From: Phoebastria nigripes
Lineage: Eukaryota; Chordata; Aves; Procellariiformes; Diomedeidae
Reading direction: 5' to 3'
DNA: 64,000 bases
Assembly (NCBI GenBank): GCA_035582835.1
Contig: JAYKAV010003059.1
Span: 394,304 to 458,303 of the forward strand
Part shown: positions 38,501 to 53,500 of the stretch, one piece after another
Layout: each line of letters opens with the position of its first letter
Position numbering within the stretch: position 1 is the first letter of the stretch
Notes under the pieces: generated by a model
The model's input: the letters and a program-made list of their open reading frames with translations, nothing else
The model's database searches: none
Told to the model about the DNA's origin: nothing
Translations under genes and position numbers: made by a program

Positions 38501-41500
38501 TGGCTTCTTTCTTCCTAACATAAAGTTAGCGGTAGGAGCACCATGCTGCATGGACTTACCACAGAAGGTCTCTCCCCCCAGGTTTCAGTAGGGTATCAGG
38601 GAAGCAGAGCATGGAACCACGTGTAGTGGTTCCTCCCTTCCCACTCTCATTCTTACAGTCTAGAGACAGCTATGGTGTCCTACTGCTGTCCCTGTCCCTT
38701 CTCTGTAATGTCCCTTGCCCGTTATTTTTTTTTTTTTTAAATGAAACCATTCTCCATTTTTCTTTCCTTCCTTACCCTAGGCATTCAATTTTATATGCAT
38801 GTCCACATATGTACACACAGATTATGTATGTATAAAGAAAACCTCAATAAAATTAAACACCAAAGCAACAAAACAAAAACATATTCTTCCATTACTGGAC
38901 CAAAGAGGTTCCAGCAACACCGTAACATCTGCTAAACATCAGCTGGGGTACACTCTGGTTAATACATGTTGCTCAGTAACCATAAAAAAGATACTTTGAT
39001 AACTACTAAATTCAGATAGTTCAGAGTATATCACTGTATTACTTCAAGAAGAATTTGATTATGGGCAGCAACTGGTTCCTGCGCAGACTGACAATGTTTG
39101 GTGAACATAGCATGGCTTACAGAACTTAGCAAAGCTCAGGCTGCTTGCGACAAACTCGTTCAGACCAAGAAATAATTGGAAAAAATCCCTCACCAGGAGA
39201 AACTGGCCGTGCTTTGCCATGAGGCTGGAAGCTAGCCAAGCTGAAACCATTTTGCTTCCTTTTCTTTCCTGTGTTGTCCTTCAGGATTGCTGCAAGTGTT
39301 TCACACTGAAAATACGGCCGAAGCATAGTCTCATCACAGCAAACATCACATAAAAATATAGCTAAAAGAAAAGAGCACCTGTTGACGTGCATTAATATAT
39401 TTGCAGAATTAGTGTGTGGAATAGCACACACCTTCAGGATTAGCGCTGGCTCTTAGTGTCTCTGTAGACAGGCAAACATAGAGTGGCCTGGATTCAGTGA
39501 TAGTTGCACAATAAGAACAACAATCACCACCCTTAATAACAAAAACTTGAGCTTCTGAAATCCAGGCTCTACCTTCTCTAGCAGCAGTTACACTGTCAGT
39601 CAGTATTACTATCACTTCACTTTCCCCAAAAGCAGGAAGGAGTAACTGAAATGTCGAGCACTTTTGCCATTGTGAAAAATGGCTTTTCTAATAGTTGGCA
39701 GCTTTTCGGTTATTCAGATATGCTCAACTTCCTAAAGGGAGCTACTTCAATACAATATTTTTCACTAGAACCCGTAGTTGAAAATAAAGCCTATAGTTTC
39801 AGTGTTCTCTTTTACACGGTTATAAATGATTATTTTAAGCTTGAACCCATCATGCAAAATGCAAAAGATAGTTCCTTGGTGGGGAGTGCCGATCATCTAA
39901 ATATTTTGAATACAGTTTCACTGCATTTTTGTCTAATCATATAAAAGAAAAAACACACCTATCACAAGGTTTTGCTTCTTTTCATGCACAAATGTTACTA
40001 AAATGACCCAGAAGTCTCCCCCAAACTGGAAAAGAAGACGACAGCCCGCCAAAGATAACAACCAAATCAAACAACACCCTGACAGTGCTTGAGTCATTTA
40101 AAACGGAGACAGGACAAAGCACTTAAGAATGTACCACAGGGAACAACTTGCACTGAGGAGGAGACAAGAGTACATGATTTTGGCCCTGATTCAGCAAAGC
40201 TCTTAAGCACATGCTTAAGTGCTTTGCTGAATCAGGGCCACCATGAGCCAGATTTTCAGAAAAATCAGAAATGCAACTCTCCTCTCTGTGTAGATACTAC
40301 AATGTATTGGTGAACTGAGGGCTCTTACATGCCTTTGCCTAGGCACAAAATCTGCATTTGCAATTCTTTAAGCTGCTTGCATGAGTCAGATGGCTTTTAC
40401 AAACATGATAGTACTGTGACTATCCTAGAAATCTTTTTCACACTTCCCAATTTTACAATTAGAAAGTCATAGAAATTATGGCTTCAAAGGGTCTTGCTCT
40501 CTGCATTCCTGTGCTCATCTGAACTCTTCATCCTTGTGAAGGAAAATAACATAGCAGCTCCTCTTCGTTTCATTATGTATGAAGAATCTGGAAGCGTATT
40601 TAGAGTAAGCATGTTCATGTTTACTCTGAACATGGTGGTGAAAGAAAGCAGCGCAGTGATACCTCCCCTTCAACTACGACTGTTTTTTTGGGGGAAGCCA
40701 CAATATTCTTTAAACTAAATGGTCAGGACAGAAACGGCTTTCTGACGCGCTTGTAAAAATTGAAATGTAGGTCTATTCATAATTCAGGTCTCGACACAAT
40801 TTACATGAATGCTGCTGTGTGTACAGAGAAAACATGCTTTTTAAAAACCAGGTTTAAATAAAAAAATTATGTCTGATACAAATTCAGTGGAATATTTCTG
40901 ATTCCTTCCTTAGTGAGAGGTCCCATACTTGTCAAGTCCAGCTACACAGTAACCGCAGCTATTTATCTGGGTGCTTCATTGCCTCCACTGCTAAGAACAG
41001 AGGTATTTAGCAGGGAGGAACCTCTGAATAATAACAGCGGGAGTAAGAACAATATCCTAGCTTGCGGAGGAGCACTGTTTAAATGCTAATACGAAGCTCT
41101 AAGTTTCTAACATGAAGTCTGATTTCTTAGGAAATCAGGGACACTGAAATTCTAACTCTTTTTTTCGGTTTTGTTTTTAACTCAGGTGCACTCCCGCGAA
41201 CAACTGAAGCCTTGTGTGGAGGGAGGTACAGGCACAGCGTATTTGTACATGTATGTTACGAGTTCCCGGCTTTCCTGAACAGCAGAAACTTTGCCTTGTT
41301 ACAGCCAAAGCTACAAAGTTTTGCTCTTTAGTTCAGGCTGTACAGCTGATGCTTTTAGCTCTGAAGGGCTCTGGTGCGTCAGCAAAGGGGATAGCCACCA
41401 CATTATCTTGCTGTCTTATTAATAACTGAGCCAAGATCACCAAACCATTTCACCAGCACACATACACCAGGCTGACACAGTGCTTTTAAAAGTATAATCT

Positions 41501-44500
41501 TTCATCCAGCTACTCAACCTGACTGCCCTTAGCCCAATAAAACAAGAAGGAAAAATAAAACCTTCTCCAAACTGCCTTTGATTTGCAACACCAGTGACAG
41601 TTTACTATTGGGATAGTAGTTACTAATATATGAAATTTCTCCTTTACACACATTTCTCCCAGGACACTCGCTTGCCAGTTTACAGGCATTATCAAATGAC
41701 AGTGCTTCACATCATCTAATGTTATTGCTTAAAATAATTTCCAGTAACTTAACCCAAACTTGTAACATTTTTACCACTTCCTCTTTAGGGCTTTCAGGGT
41801 TGCGGTTGCAAATTTAGGAGTTGTGTACACTACTGAAGATTAGGAAAGTGGACAAATCCTTTCAAGCTTCAGCTCTTCTAACCTTTTGCACTGGACTGCT
41901 TTTGGTCACTTTGATCTCTAAGGGATTCATACTCTTTAATACATACTGAGGAACTCTGCCAAACAATACAGTTCTGCATTCCTTTGCTGTGTGACAAGTA
42001 GAAGTAACCTAGAAAATCCAGCCCCTTACTGCAAAACTTCTCGCGGAGATTTTTTCCAGTGCCAGTTATTTTTCAAATTTTTAGGTACTATTTTGAAATG
42101 GCCAGAGTAATCTTTACTTCTAACCAAACCACTTGGCTGTTTGATGAATACAATTACACTGAATCAGGACGATCTGGGTCTCTTTGTAAAAGCAGAATTC
42201 CTCATCAAAGCTTACTTAACATCTGCACTAAGTTCAAGTGGTTTTCAAACAAAACCAAGAATCCCCGATATCTACAGTGCAGCAAAAACAAGCAGGTTCG
42301 GAAGGCATTCCTATAACTCACTGGAAAGTAAACATCAGCGTGATGACGTCTTTGTGCTGACTTAGTTACAAGTCACCCTGCCCAATGCAGAATTATTCTT
42401 TTCTTCTCAGCTATGCATCATGTACCAATGAAAACATTATTTCACAAAGCGAGTGCAAACTTGTTCTATATCTGCAATTATTTTATCAGCAAAACACATA
42501 TACAAAAGTCACTAAACCTTGATGAAAAGAAACAGCATCTCATATACATACTGTGAGGCTATTTCACAAAAAAAACCCCAAAACAAACAGATTTTGCAAT
42601 TATAACTCACATGTAGAAAAGGCTGGTGAGCAGATCAGAAAACAGTATTATCACTCAACTTGATATTTAATAGTACGTTACCTAGAAGGCTAATGCCTAA
42701 ACGAGAGAGCCCCTGTCTCAGTCCTTCTCCCAGGCTCTCTGGAAGCTGCCTTCTCCATTCTTCTTGTCTGTTGTAATGCTCCTCATCCAGTGACAGCCTA
42801 TCCATATTCCGAGCAAGACTTGTTGCCAGATTGGTAATTGACGTCAGTGTACCTAAATACATGGAGATCTACATTTGGGTCTGGATCAAAATGCTTTAAT
42901 TTAAAACACGGAGACGTTCTATGCCTCACTGAAATACTGAGCTTATGAGCAGAACAGCAAGTCAATTGAAAAGTCGCCCATGTGTAACATGCTTTACTAT
43001 TTGTTAAGCATCACCACGCTGTTTCTACGGTCCACGTCACGCCTTTTACATTAGCCTGCACCAGGTTTGCCTGGCCGGTGGGAACAGCAACTCATCCGAA
43101 CATCCTTCCCCAGTCCCCAGACTTCTGTAAGGCTAACCTAAACGGAGGAGGGGGTGATGGAACGGTAAACAAATATTTACAGAAGGAGCCCGGGAGGACG
43201 TGTCCTGCGGGAGCCCGGAGCAGCAGCGAGCNGCTGGGGCAGCCGCGCCGCGGTCTCTCCCGGGCGGCCGAAGCCACGCGATGGCACTGTTTGTACAGAC
43301 TTCGCAAAACAAAAGCTGCTCCTGTTCTCGGGCCAGAGCAGCCCTGCTGTCAAAACCTATCCACATACTGACACAGTTATGACAACTGTATCTACTTTTC
43401 TTCCTTGAAAAAAAGAAATAATAAATATGATGAGGCGACACAGTGTGGAATTTCTGATGGTTAGCAGAAGTACAGAACACCTTTAATATTTCTGCAGTTA
43501 TCACATGAAATACTGGCTGAGCCAATCTCCGTTTCCCACTGGGAGGTTTAAAATTCTGAAGTTTCTGAAACATTCTTACACACTGTAGTTAAGCGGTGAT
43601 CTGTTTAATACATAAGTTGTTATATATGAGCTTTGTTACCCTCCCAGCAATTCGCTGCAGCCTAGCAAGCCAAACAAAGCTGCAAGCAATATTGTTTAAA
43701 ACTTTAACACATCCTTTAACAACGCACGACAACAAAGCAGTAGTTGGAGCAACAAAGTGAAAGATCTACCTTTGGAAATGTGTTTTACAAATGATGTTGT
43801 TCCTCTGGAAACTCCACTGACAAATGCTCCTGGGCCTCTGGTCAGCCCTTCATAGGGGAGCCTAAAGAAATCAGCTATGCCGTTCCCTATGCTTCTCACT
43901 AGACTAGCCGGGCTTCCGAGAATTTCCAACGATCCGACAACCCAGCCTGTGTGGAGAAACAAGACACATGTTACAGCTGCAAAAACTGCAGAAGCAGCAG
44001 TTGTGAAAAGGTTATTCCTTAATTCTCTTTTTCACACTAGAATTCATCGCATTATGAACTTCCTTTGAGCAAAACACGGGAAATAACTCATCCACTATGA
44101 ATTCAGAAATGGCAATCTTTCATACTCCGTAAATCAAAGAAATCCTTTTGGCAAACTCACAAATAGCTTTAGAATGACTTCCTTCCAGGAGCTTCCCGTA
44201 TTTCTGCTAAAAGTGTGCTAGAGAGGCAGATGCTAGAGCCTCACAGCTATGGAGGAACAGGACTGCAAGTTCAGATTGCTGGGTCGGTTTTAGACGCTGT
44301 AAGGCAGCGTTGTGATTTCACATCCTTATGTGATAGAATTGTGACAGGGAGTTTACACTGATACAATGTACCGCTTTACCGGAGTGTGGAGGTCAATTGC
44401 TTGATGGAGTGTTAGGAAAGGGGATGCAGATTTTTGACAAGTGCTTAAGAAGTTATTTTAAATCCACCCCAACCCTTCTAAGCTGATCATTTTCTTTCAG

Positions 44501-47500
44501 AGTGCAGTGAAAGCCAGACAAATGTCTTTTGCTCAGTACAGTTGTGTAAACAGCAACGACATCTACATGCTGATTAGGTTACTCATAGGGGAGTATTCCT
44601 TATGCATATCCCAGGAGAGGTATCTGCGGATCTGGTTTCCTATATAAACGCAGGGTTGCCAGCAGCTTGCTGGACGGCCAAGTGCGCGGCAATCTGTTGC
44701 TGGAAAGCTGTTTGCAGGTCTTGTCTTTCTCAGGCTGGTTGGCAGCAGATTTATTAGGGAAATAGTGCCGCATAACTTTTTCTTCGGCAGCCCAGAGAGA
44801 GCGATTCAGAGATGGCAATAAACATTAAACGGGAACTGCCTGGTCTTTGAGCCCTGGTACCATGAATTTCAACTGGCACTGTCAGAGCGACACAAGGCGT
44901 GACAGGGCCAGGAGACTGAAAGATGGACAGATTGGCCTCCTGCTCTCCTGCCGAGGGCCCTTGATCTGCGCTGCCCTCCTCATTCCCATCTCATCACTGC
45001 AAACTCCTGCTATCCAGATGCTTTTCTTGTTTTCTAGTAACCCCTCCCAGTCACTCCTGTGGAAGGCTGAATCATGAAACTGAACAGAAAAGAAAATGTT
45101 ACTCATATGAAATGAATTAATCTCATACTATCATTGTAAGCTCCCGGAAAATCTATTATTCTTGTTGAATCTGTCCCACATTTCAGCCCTGGCAGGTTGA
45201 GAACTCCAGTTCATGCAGTATAAAAAGCGGGAACCACAGTGGACATGAGGGAGAGGGTAGGATGGACTATGAAAACAAAAAACAAGTACTACTGGCAACG
45301 TGACGAGCAGAGCGGCAATGAGCGCTGTGGGCCCGCGGTGCCTGCCCTGGAGAGGAGCNTCCCCCTGGCAGTTCTTCCCTGCTGGGGACCAGGGGAAGCC
45401 AGCGCTCCAGGCTGGGCCTGCGACTCCCTCACTGTAGTATTTTTAACAAATTATCCTTGCCACTGTGTGAAGTGATGAAAAGCTGGAGGGGCGGGGAGGC
45501 GTGTACAGATGGAAGAGATGCTCTTTCTGCTTTTTCTGATCAATAATGTTGCAATAATTCCTTACAAATTCCTTTTTTTTTTCCAAATGTCCTCGGTATT
45601 CCTTGTCCCGAGGCAGTGATGAGACGGCATGAGGTGATGGAAAGGGGCTGCACGACACCGCGGATTGATGCCTTGCTGCCCTGCCCGCACCGCCAGGCTG
45701 GGACACGAGGGACTCCAACTCCACTCACCTGTTTGGCCAGCCAGCGTGTTCAGGAATGAAGACCAGATTAAAACCAGGAATGAAACCAGTTAAACACAAA
45801 GCTGAGGGGTTGCCTGGTATCCCAGGGATGGGCTGTCTGGCCCTGGCTTGTGGGCTGTCAGTTTTGGGAAGCTCTGGAAGGAGCATGCTCACCCTTGAAG
45901 AGTGCATGGGAGGAACGTGCAACCTGCAGCAAGGGTGACCCTCCTCGGCCAATGCTTAGAGCAAAACTAATGGCTCCTCACGGCCGGCATGGACCACCCA
46001 ACCCAGGGAGGAAGGCGTGGGAGTAAGTCGGGAATAGGAAAATGATGAATCAGGAATAATCCCTCAATTCACAAGCTCTGTGCTGCATTTTACTTTGCAG
46101 AAATACAGTTATCAGGTCAGGTTACCATTTCCCAAAATATGCTTAGTAATTATATCCACTAATATGAAATAATTATGACTATATTAGCAGAGAGCCGCTG
46201 CATTTTCTTTATAGGCAACTATAGGGTTAGTTCTGGCTGATACCAGTAATATTTTTAAATAGAATTTTATTAACTTTTAAATAGAAGCCAACTTAATTAG
46301 AAAAGGATGGGAGGTTTCCATTGCAAGTTTTGCTAATTTGAGACAAGCAATGCTAATCAGCATATTTGAGCAGAGCTCTCCAGCCCCATTCATTGCTTAT
46401 GAGACATGGATTCTGGCCGCTCCTTTGCAACATATGGGGCAGCCTGATAACACTCACTCCCTTTAGCAGGCTTTGGGGCAAATCCTGCCCACTCCCCCAG
46501 GGCAGCAATGGTCTTGCACACAGCTAAGGGCAAAATGAGACTATACCCCACTTGGAGCGTAAGGCATAGCTGTATGGGAATGCTGTTTGTGCAGATGCTA
46601 CAATGATTTATGCATGGGGCAGTGGTGAGCAGAAGGGGTTTCAAACAACCCCTTGTTTTGCAGATTAATGTGGTTAAAATGGAGGAGAGTGAGGTCCTCT
46701 TCCGTAAGAGACCAATTCAAGAAGTGTACCTCACCTGATGGTGAGGAAAGGACTCAGGGTTTGCAGACCATATAAAGCTTTTTGCTTGATTTTTTCCTCC
46801 TTTTTAACTTTGTTGACACACTCAGCCTTTTGACAAGTGTCACAAACTCTTCAAAATAAAGCATCTTCTTTGCCCAAGCAAACATTAATCAACACAATTC
46901 ACCATTTTAGTCATGGTAACCCCTTTCAAAAAATACATTTTAGTTTTAGTGCTTTGAGTGGGATTTAAGTAGTAACTAATTATATGTTTATGTATTTTCC
47001 TGAAGAGAAGTTCCACTGAAGCAAACCTTATTTCTTAATATTTAAACCTGCTTGATTTCAGTTACATCGTGAGCCCAGAGCAAGGAGTGGCCTGTGCACT
47101 GCTGCACACTGCAAGGGTAGCACAGGAGGAAAGACCAAGACCAGGCTCAGGAATCCCTCACTAGCATATGTGCCTCACCTGGGATCTTGCGGATGAAAAG
47201 CCAGTATAACCCCAATTTCCTGCTGCAGTCTATCATCACTTGTATCACCACTCCTAGCCAGTTGTGGGGAGAAACATTCACACTGTGGACCATATTTGGC
47301 CACAGTTTCACTCTTAATTAGCAAGAAACTAGATCTCCCCTTTTGCACTATGGGATTTGACTGTAAAACAAATCCAAACAAGTAGTAAAAAGAAAAACCT
47401 GCAAATTTTGCGAGCAAAATAATGCAAGAAAATAATAAATCGGTGCACAATGTTCTGGTGCACAATTATGTACACAGTTGCCATAATCAGCTATGCAAGT

Positions 47501-50500
47501 CAGGTATGCACACAGTGAAAGACCAGTCAGCATCCCTCTATTTATAAATACCTGAAATACATGTGTACAATTTCGGAAACTGTGCACAGAAATCAGGTCG
47601 CAGCTATACTTGCAGCACAAATGGAAGCATCAGGATTTCAGAAAATCTGACCATTAGTATTGCAGGAAAATAAATCCCATGTTTCAGTGTGGAGTACGTT
47701 ACTTGTGTGTGATCATGGAGGAGTTTCCTCCTATCTCAGGTACAAATTTAGTTCCACACTAAGACACAGCAGAGACCAAATTTCATTATTTCTAAATGAA
47801 TATTTATGGGAAACAGAATGTACCTGCTAACCTAATAGACTAATTGCTGACTATTGATCCTATATGGAAGAAAGTTAGCAACAGCAAACTGCATAGTTTT
47901 TGGATCAAAGGACAACAAACATCTGTGTGCCAGTTTAGCATGAAGGCTGTATGAAGAAAGACAGATTTCTAATCATAAACTGCAGCCAAAAGGAGTTTTA
48001 ACAACAAAACAACATTCAGGGCTATAATTTACTTCTGAATGCAGAGCAACATGCTGAATAATTTGATTAAATGTAGTTTTGGGGAGTTTATGTGAGGAAT
48101 GTGGGTTGATTCTGACTAGTGCTATGATATAAAATGGTAAGACCTAAGCCAGCTAGAATACATTTTTATGCTGTGTTCAGGGTTTCGTAAAGCCTTCAGG
48201 CAGCTGGCTAATGTTTAGCACAACTTTACAAATCTTCACTGGTGTCTGCTCAGCCATTCTATTTCCCTTCTGTCATATGGCAGGACATGAAAGGTGTCTG
48301 AAAATATCATGATCAAAAGTGTTTGAGGAAAACAATAATTGTATGGCTAACATCTAGGTTATTCAGCTTGAGAGACAATCACAGAATCCTGGTACCTAAT
48401 AAAAATGTTACATGTTATGGAAAAGTACTGACCTGCTCTGAAAAGTGCTCCAGCAGCATAATGCATGGCCAAGGCATGGACAAGTTGCCTGGCAGTGGTG
48501 AAGATGGGTCCTCGTTCAAACACAGAGAAGGAAAGAGGGGTGTGATCTGAGGCTATATACAGTTTCAANGAAGCATGAATACTGACAAGGAGATTAACAG
48601 GTTGTATTGTTAATTTTCTTAACTTCACTGGCTTGACTAAAGCTCTTGCATGCTCTCTCACTTGTTCAGGCAGTATCAGGGTAGTATCTGAAGTATTCAT
48701 GGATTGACAAGCGGTTTTGTTTTCTGGAAGATAGGTTTCAAACAAAGTCTTAATGTAGTAAACAAAGGTGTCTTCCACATACAGCCTAGCTGGTTTGAGC
48801 TCAAAGCTGAGGTCNTTCACGTGAAACATGAAATTCTTTTCCTCGGAAAAAGCAATGCAGAGTTTTATAAAGCAGTTTTCCTTATAGCTTTCCAAATCTT
48901 TGTTACAAACAATGAGGTTGTTCACTCTGGACCACTGCACGGTCTCATTTTTCTCTCCTTGGCACAGCAGGACTGCAAAATGGAAATTGGATTTGCTGTA
49001 CAACTGATTGTCCAGTTGCAAGTCTTCACAATACACTTGGAGACTATGAAATTGTGGGAGGCCTTCCATGGCGTCCCACTGGAACTCCTGCGACAGGGGT
49101 CTCAGGTAGCTCGTGGCTGGGGCCATGTGGAGGAAAACATTGTCTGCTGTGAGACGCAGAAGTTCAGATGACACTTTGTGGTTTGTAATATCATCAAACG
49201 CAGCAAGACTTAACTGACTGATGAACATTTTCAGTGACAGGGTCTGCTCTTGACTTCTAGACAGGAGGGAAAAGAAGTTTTGTTACTTCATGTATTTTGA
49301 GTTCACCTGGCATCTTGCTTTCCCAAAAAGCTATCATGAGAGATGTTCTCTATAATACATGGGAAACTGATTGTGCAAGTCCCGTTAATGTTAAGGGGAT
49401 CTGGCAGCTTTAATCACCACAGCGGGTACCACCCAGGAGGTCTTCTAAGAAATGGGATATTACACGTCTATGCCAGATTTCTCTTTCTTTCTTATCAATC
49501 AACAGGATAGTTTGGACAGGAACGTCTCTATATACACAGTAATTCCCTACTGGATTTGCAACAGAGCCAGATATTAAAGCAGACAACAAATACAATTTTC
49601 TGATAATTCATGTACAGCCTCAGTTGTTACAGTATTTTCTGGGAGCCACTACTGAAGGTTACTATTATGGATAATTCATTTCACATCATGTGCAGCGAGT
49701 GCCCTCCAACGAAGCCAACACTGCATTTTCATACTGATGGCATTGGGGGCCTCTCTCCCTCCGGTGTTAACTGCCCATTGCCAAGTTTAACTAGCAAGTG
49801 GGCTATTATGTACTGCTGATGACCAGTTTCTTGGGGATTAATACTTAATTACAGTGCAAATAAAAACAGTACAACAAATTCCACTCTAATTGTAACAGCA
49901 TTGCTGGAGGCCAGGCATTCTGCATCTTGGAAATAGGTAGTGTTGTAAGTGCACTTGAATGGAGCTGAGGACCAGGCTGTGGTGTGTGGGGAAGTCTTCT
50001 AAAGAAGAGTGTTATAATCAAGTACAGTTAATTACTGACTGTAAGACTATTTCTACAGCCCTTGCACATCAAACTTCCTACCAATTTTAGTGGGAGCTTC
50101 TGTGATTACGGATGGCAGGACCTAGCTAAATACATTTTAAACTGATGACACACTCAAAATTAATTATGATGGAATATGTCTTTTTTTAATGAACAGCTCA
50201 GGACTTCTTTTTGTATCAGACATCTAGTGTTTACCCTAAAGTGACATGACTTTTGATGTTAGATTGTCCTTTTTTTAACTGTGATATAAAGCATAACATA
50301 TGGTCTAAACATATGCCACAGAGCATGCAGCAGTATTAAACAAAACAAATAGTTAAGCCAAAGTTCATAAGTCAGTTAACACTTAGAAAGCTGACTGACC
50401 TCTCAGCACTGTTTGGCAATGCTTTTTATCATCTTTTATGTGCTTTACGTACCTGTTGAGGTTGATCTCAATGGGTCCCGCTCTTCCTTCTGGGGCCAAG

Positions 50501-53500
50501 GTTATGACTATTGTTCCACACTGATGGCCAATGTCCACATAAACATAGCCAAAGCCAGTTAAGAACACAATCTAGTGGAGAGAGTTAGAAACATATGGAA
50601 TGCTACTGAAATTACTATTTTTAAAGTCATAATTTGAATTAATACTATTAATGCCTTCTGGCTGAGATCTTTTACTCGAATCATGACACTGTTCAGGAAA
50701 AACAGAAACAGATTTCAATACTTCAGAAAATAACAGCTCTGATACTTGAAGTATTTCAGTTGTACAGCAAGATGAAATTTGCACCTCTTCCTTTAACTGT
50801 ATAACTGAATACATTTTTGTAAGAAACAACTTCTCCAGAAATAAGCAAGATGTGCTGGGGAGAGGGGAGGTTATATTAGAAAAGAATAAATAGGAAATTT
50901 TAATTTGTGATTTTGGATTATGGAGAAAGGCATATTCCTGGAGCTCTGCAAAATCCCACCTTCTCCTCTGGGAAAAAAACCCTAAATTAACATTATGTTG
51001 CTATGCCCTAGCTCAGAGCTGGTTAGATGAATGGCTGATAGCATGATGCAAAACACACGAAGACTGAAACATAAGTAACATTTTGGATTCATGAAGACTT
51101 GCTTAACAACTCAACACTGAACACATTTTTAAGCCATCTAAACTGGTTTGGTGAGAACACCTTTACAAGCAAGGTGCTGCCACAAAGAAATGGCAAAAGT
51201 CTATTGGAAAGCGTAAAATGTCTAAAAAGGCAGGAAAATGGGACCTTGACAACAGGTTTGTGTCTTGCTTACAGATGTGCAAACTTTCATTCTGAACAAG
51301 TTGTCCTTAGGAATAAATATTCTACTTAAAGAAATGACATATTGTTTTTGGAGCTTAATTCTGCAACATTTCTGTGCAAGTTTTGTGTTTTTCCAGAATG
51401 TAAAAGATTAAGGTCTTTTTACGTTTGGAAAACTCACAACAGTCCTTGTTAGAGCAAGCTGGCTTGTTTTCTTGTAGGGCTACTATCAACACAATTGTTT
51501 ACTAGATTGTAATGACAGAGGCTATAATTTAAAGGAATGCAAACTCAAGGAATAACACAAAGATAATGGGCTAGCACAGGTAAAATAAACAGTTGTTTGT
51601 CTTGAAGAATCTTTGCTGCTGTTAACAAGTCACCAGAAGGAAAAGCACTTGGAAGTTTAGTAGGATCAGCAGTTAAACTGATTCTCGTTACACTATTTAT
51701 AATAACCTTGTTATTAAATTTCGTTCATCAAATTATGTCTTATTCTTCTGAGAATTACATATAAGAGAATTTCTAATTTCGATATGTCAGTTTTAATCCT
51801 TTGTGTATCTGAAAGAGATTTGCAATCCTGCATGATGGAATTGGAGAAAAAAGGACATCTGAATTTTCAATACACCCTCATTATTCTAAAAACCCCTCAT
51901 TNATCTTAAAGATCGGTCATTTTAATTCCAATTTCAGATGATTCTGATGATAAAGATAAATACCTTAATTTTAGTAAATTAGTAAAATTTTCTTTCTAAT
52001 AGAATAAGAAGTACCTATCTGTGACTAGGTAGAAAGAGTACAAATTACTTAAAATCCTCTAAATCCCAGCTATTTCACAATCTGAACCGAGCTGTATGTG
52101 AAGCTATTAGCATATTCCTTATTTACTTATGTTTGTAGTTTTCTAAGAGAAAGACTGACTGAGAAATCCTGGGGAAATTCTCTCCATGTAAGCCCTAAAA
52201 CTTCAATAACAGAAGGCTACACTTTTTATTTGCAGAGTTCTTCAAGTAGACAATGATCCCCAAATGTTGTCTTAGCATCTAATTCCTTCTAGGAGCCAGA
52301 TACTTATAAAGAACCCTGGTCTGGCATAACATTAATGACTGAAATTTGAAACCTTGCATTGCTTGACTGGCTTGCTGAATGAAACTGAACTACTTGCTAT
52401 ATAACATAACACTCAATAATCAAGAGCATTTTGTGATTGGTCCCCAGGGAAAACATCTGAAACTAGTATTTCTTTCAAAGAGCCAAGTAGTTTATGTTGA
52501 TTCCATGTAAACTAATGACTTCAAAGATGGAAAAAATTCCCATCAAAAAGAATTGCTCCAGTCAAGGAAGTTTTCATTTACCTCAAAACAGGAGAAAAAT
52601 AACAGAAGGAAAGAAAAGGGGGGGTTTGTTTTGTTTTAGAAAGACATACGTAGCTTCTGTGAAGACACAGAGGGAGAATGACAGTGATGATTCCTACAGA
52701 ATCCTTCCTTACTTCCTACAGAAGTAAAGATAAAAATCCTGTGATAATTAAGTTACCAAATAGAAGGATTTTCCTGGATCCTGTGGGATTCTTTGCTTAT
52801 AGGGGCCAGAAATTTTCAGGACTGATTTTTCCAGGGAACACCAGGTTGATTAAAAAGAAGTGAAAAAATTCAGCGCTAGAAAGCCTGTTGTAAAAAACAG
52901 CTAGTGAAGAAGGTAATCTGTACTCTAAAACTTCCACAGGAAGGGACTTAGGAAGGAGAGCTCCCAAGATTTAAATAAAAAAACCCAAAACCAACAGAAA
53001 GGATATGCTTATTGCAGAACAACAACATACTGTGCAGGTCAGGAAGACAACCATTTATGCTGTGAACTNGGAAATAGTTTATAACGATTTACTTGTGTTC
53101 CTTGATTGTTGATGTCCACAAAATCACTCCATTCATTTACTAATTCATCGGACGACATCACTTTCAGAAGAATGCTGGGCAACAAATCTCTTGTTNTGCA
53201 ATCTGGATAGCTGGAGACTTGATAGTAAAGTTCATGATGAACTGAACATTCAGGTGGAATCTTTCTACAATAAACTTCAAACTTTGGTGTATCTGAAATT
53301 TTATAAAATATACAAAATGAGGGCTTTCTAAAACCTGAGTTAAATCAAAACTCACCTATGCTTACACAAACGAGGAAGTTTCTGTCTGAAATATTACTAA
53401 TAAATAAACATTACTTTTCTATTGGTTGGAATTTTATGTGTTCGGGTTTTTTTCCTTTTCTTTTTTATGTCATTAAGATTTACATAAATAATGTTCCACT

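Noticed and set aside
48704..49171. 155-codon plus-strand open frame
   Set aside because: It is the antisense shadow of the large VPS13B exon.
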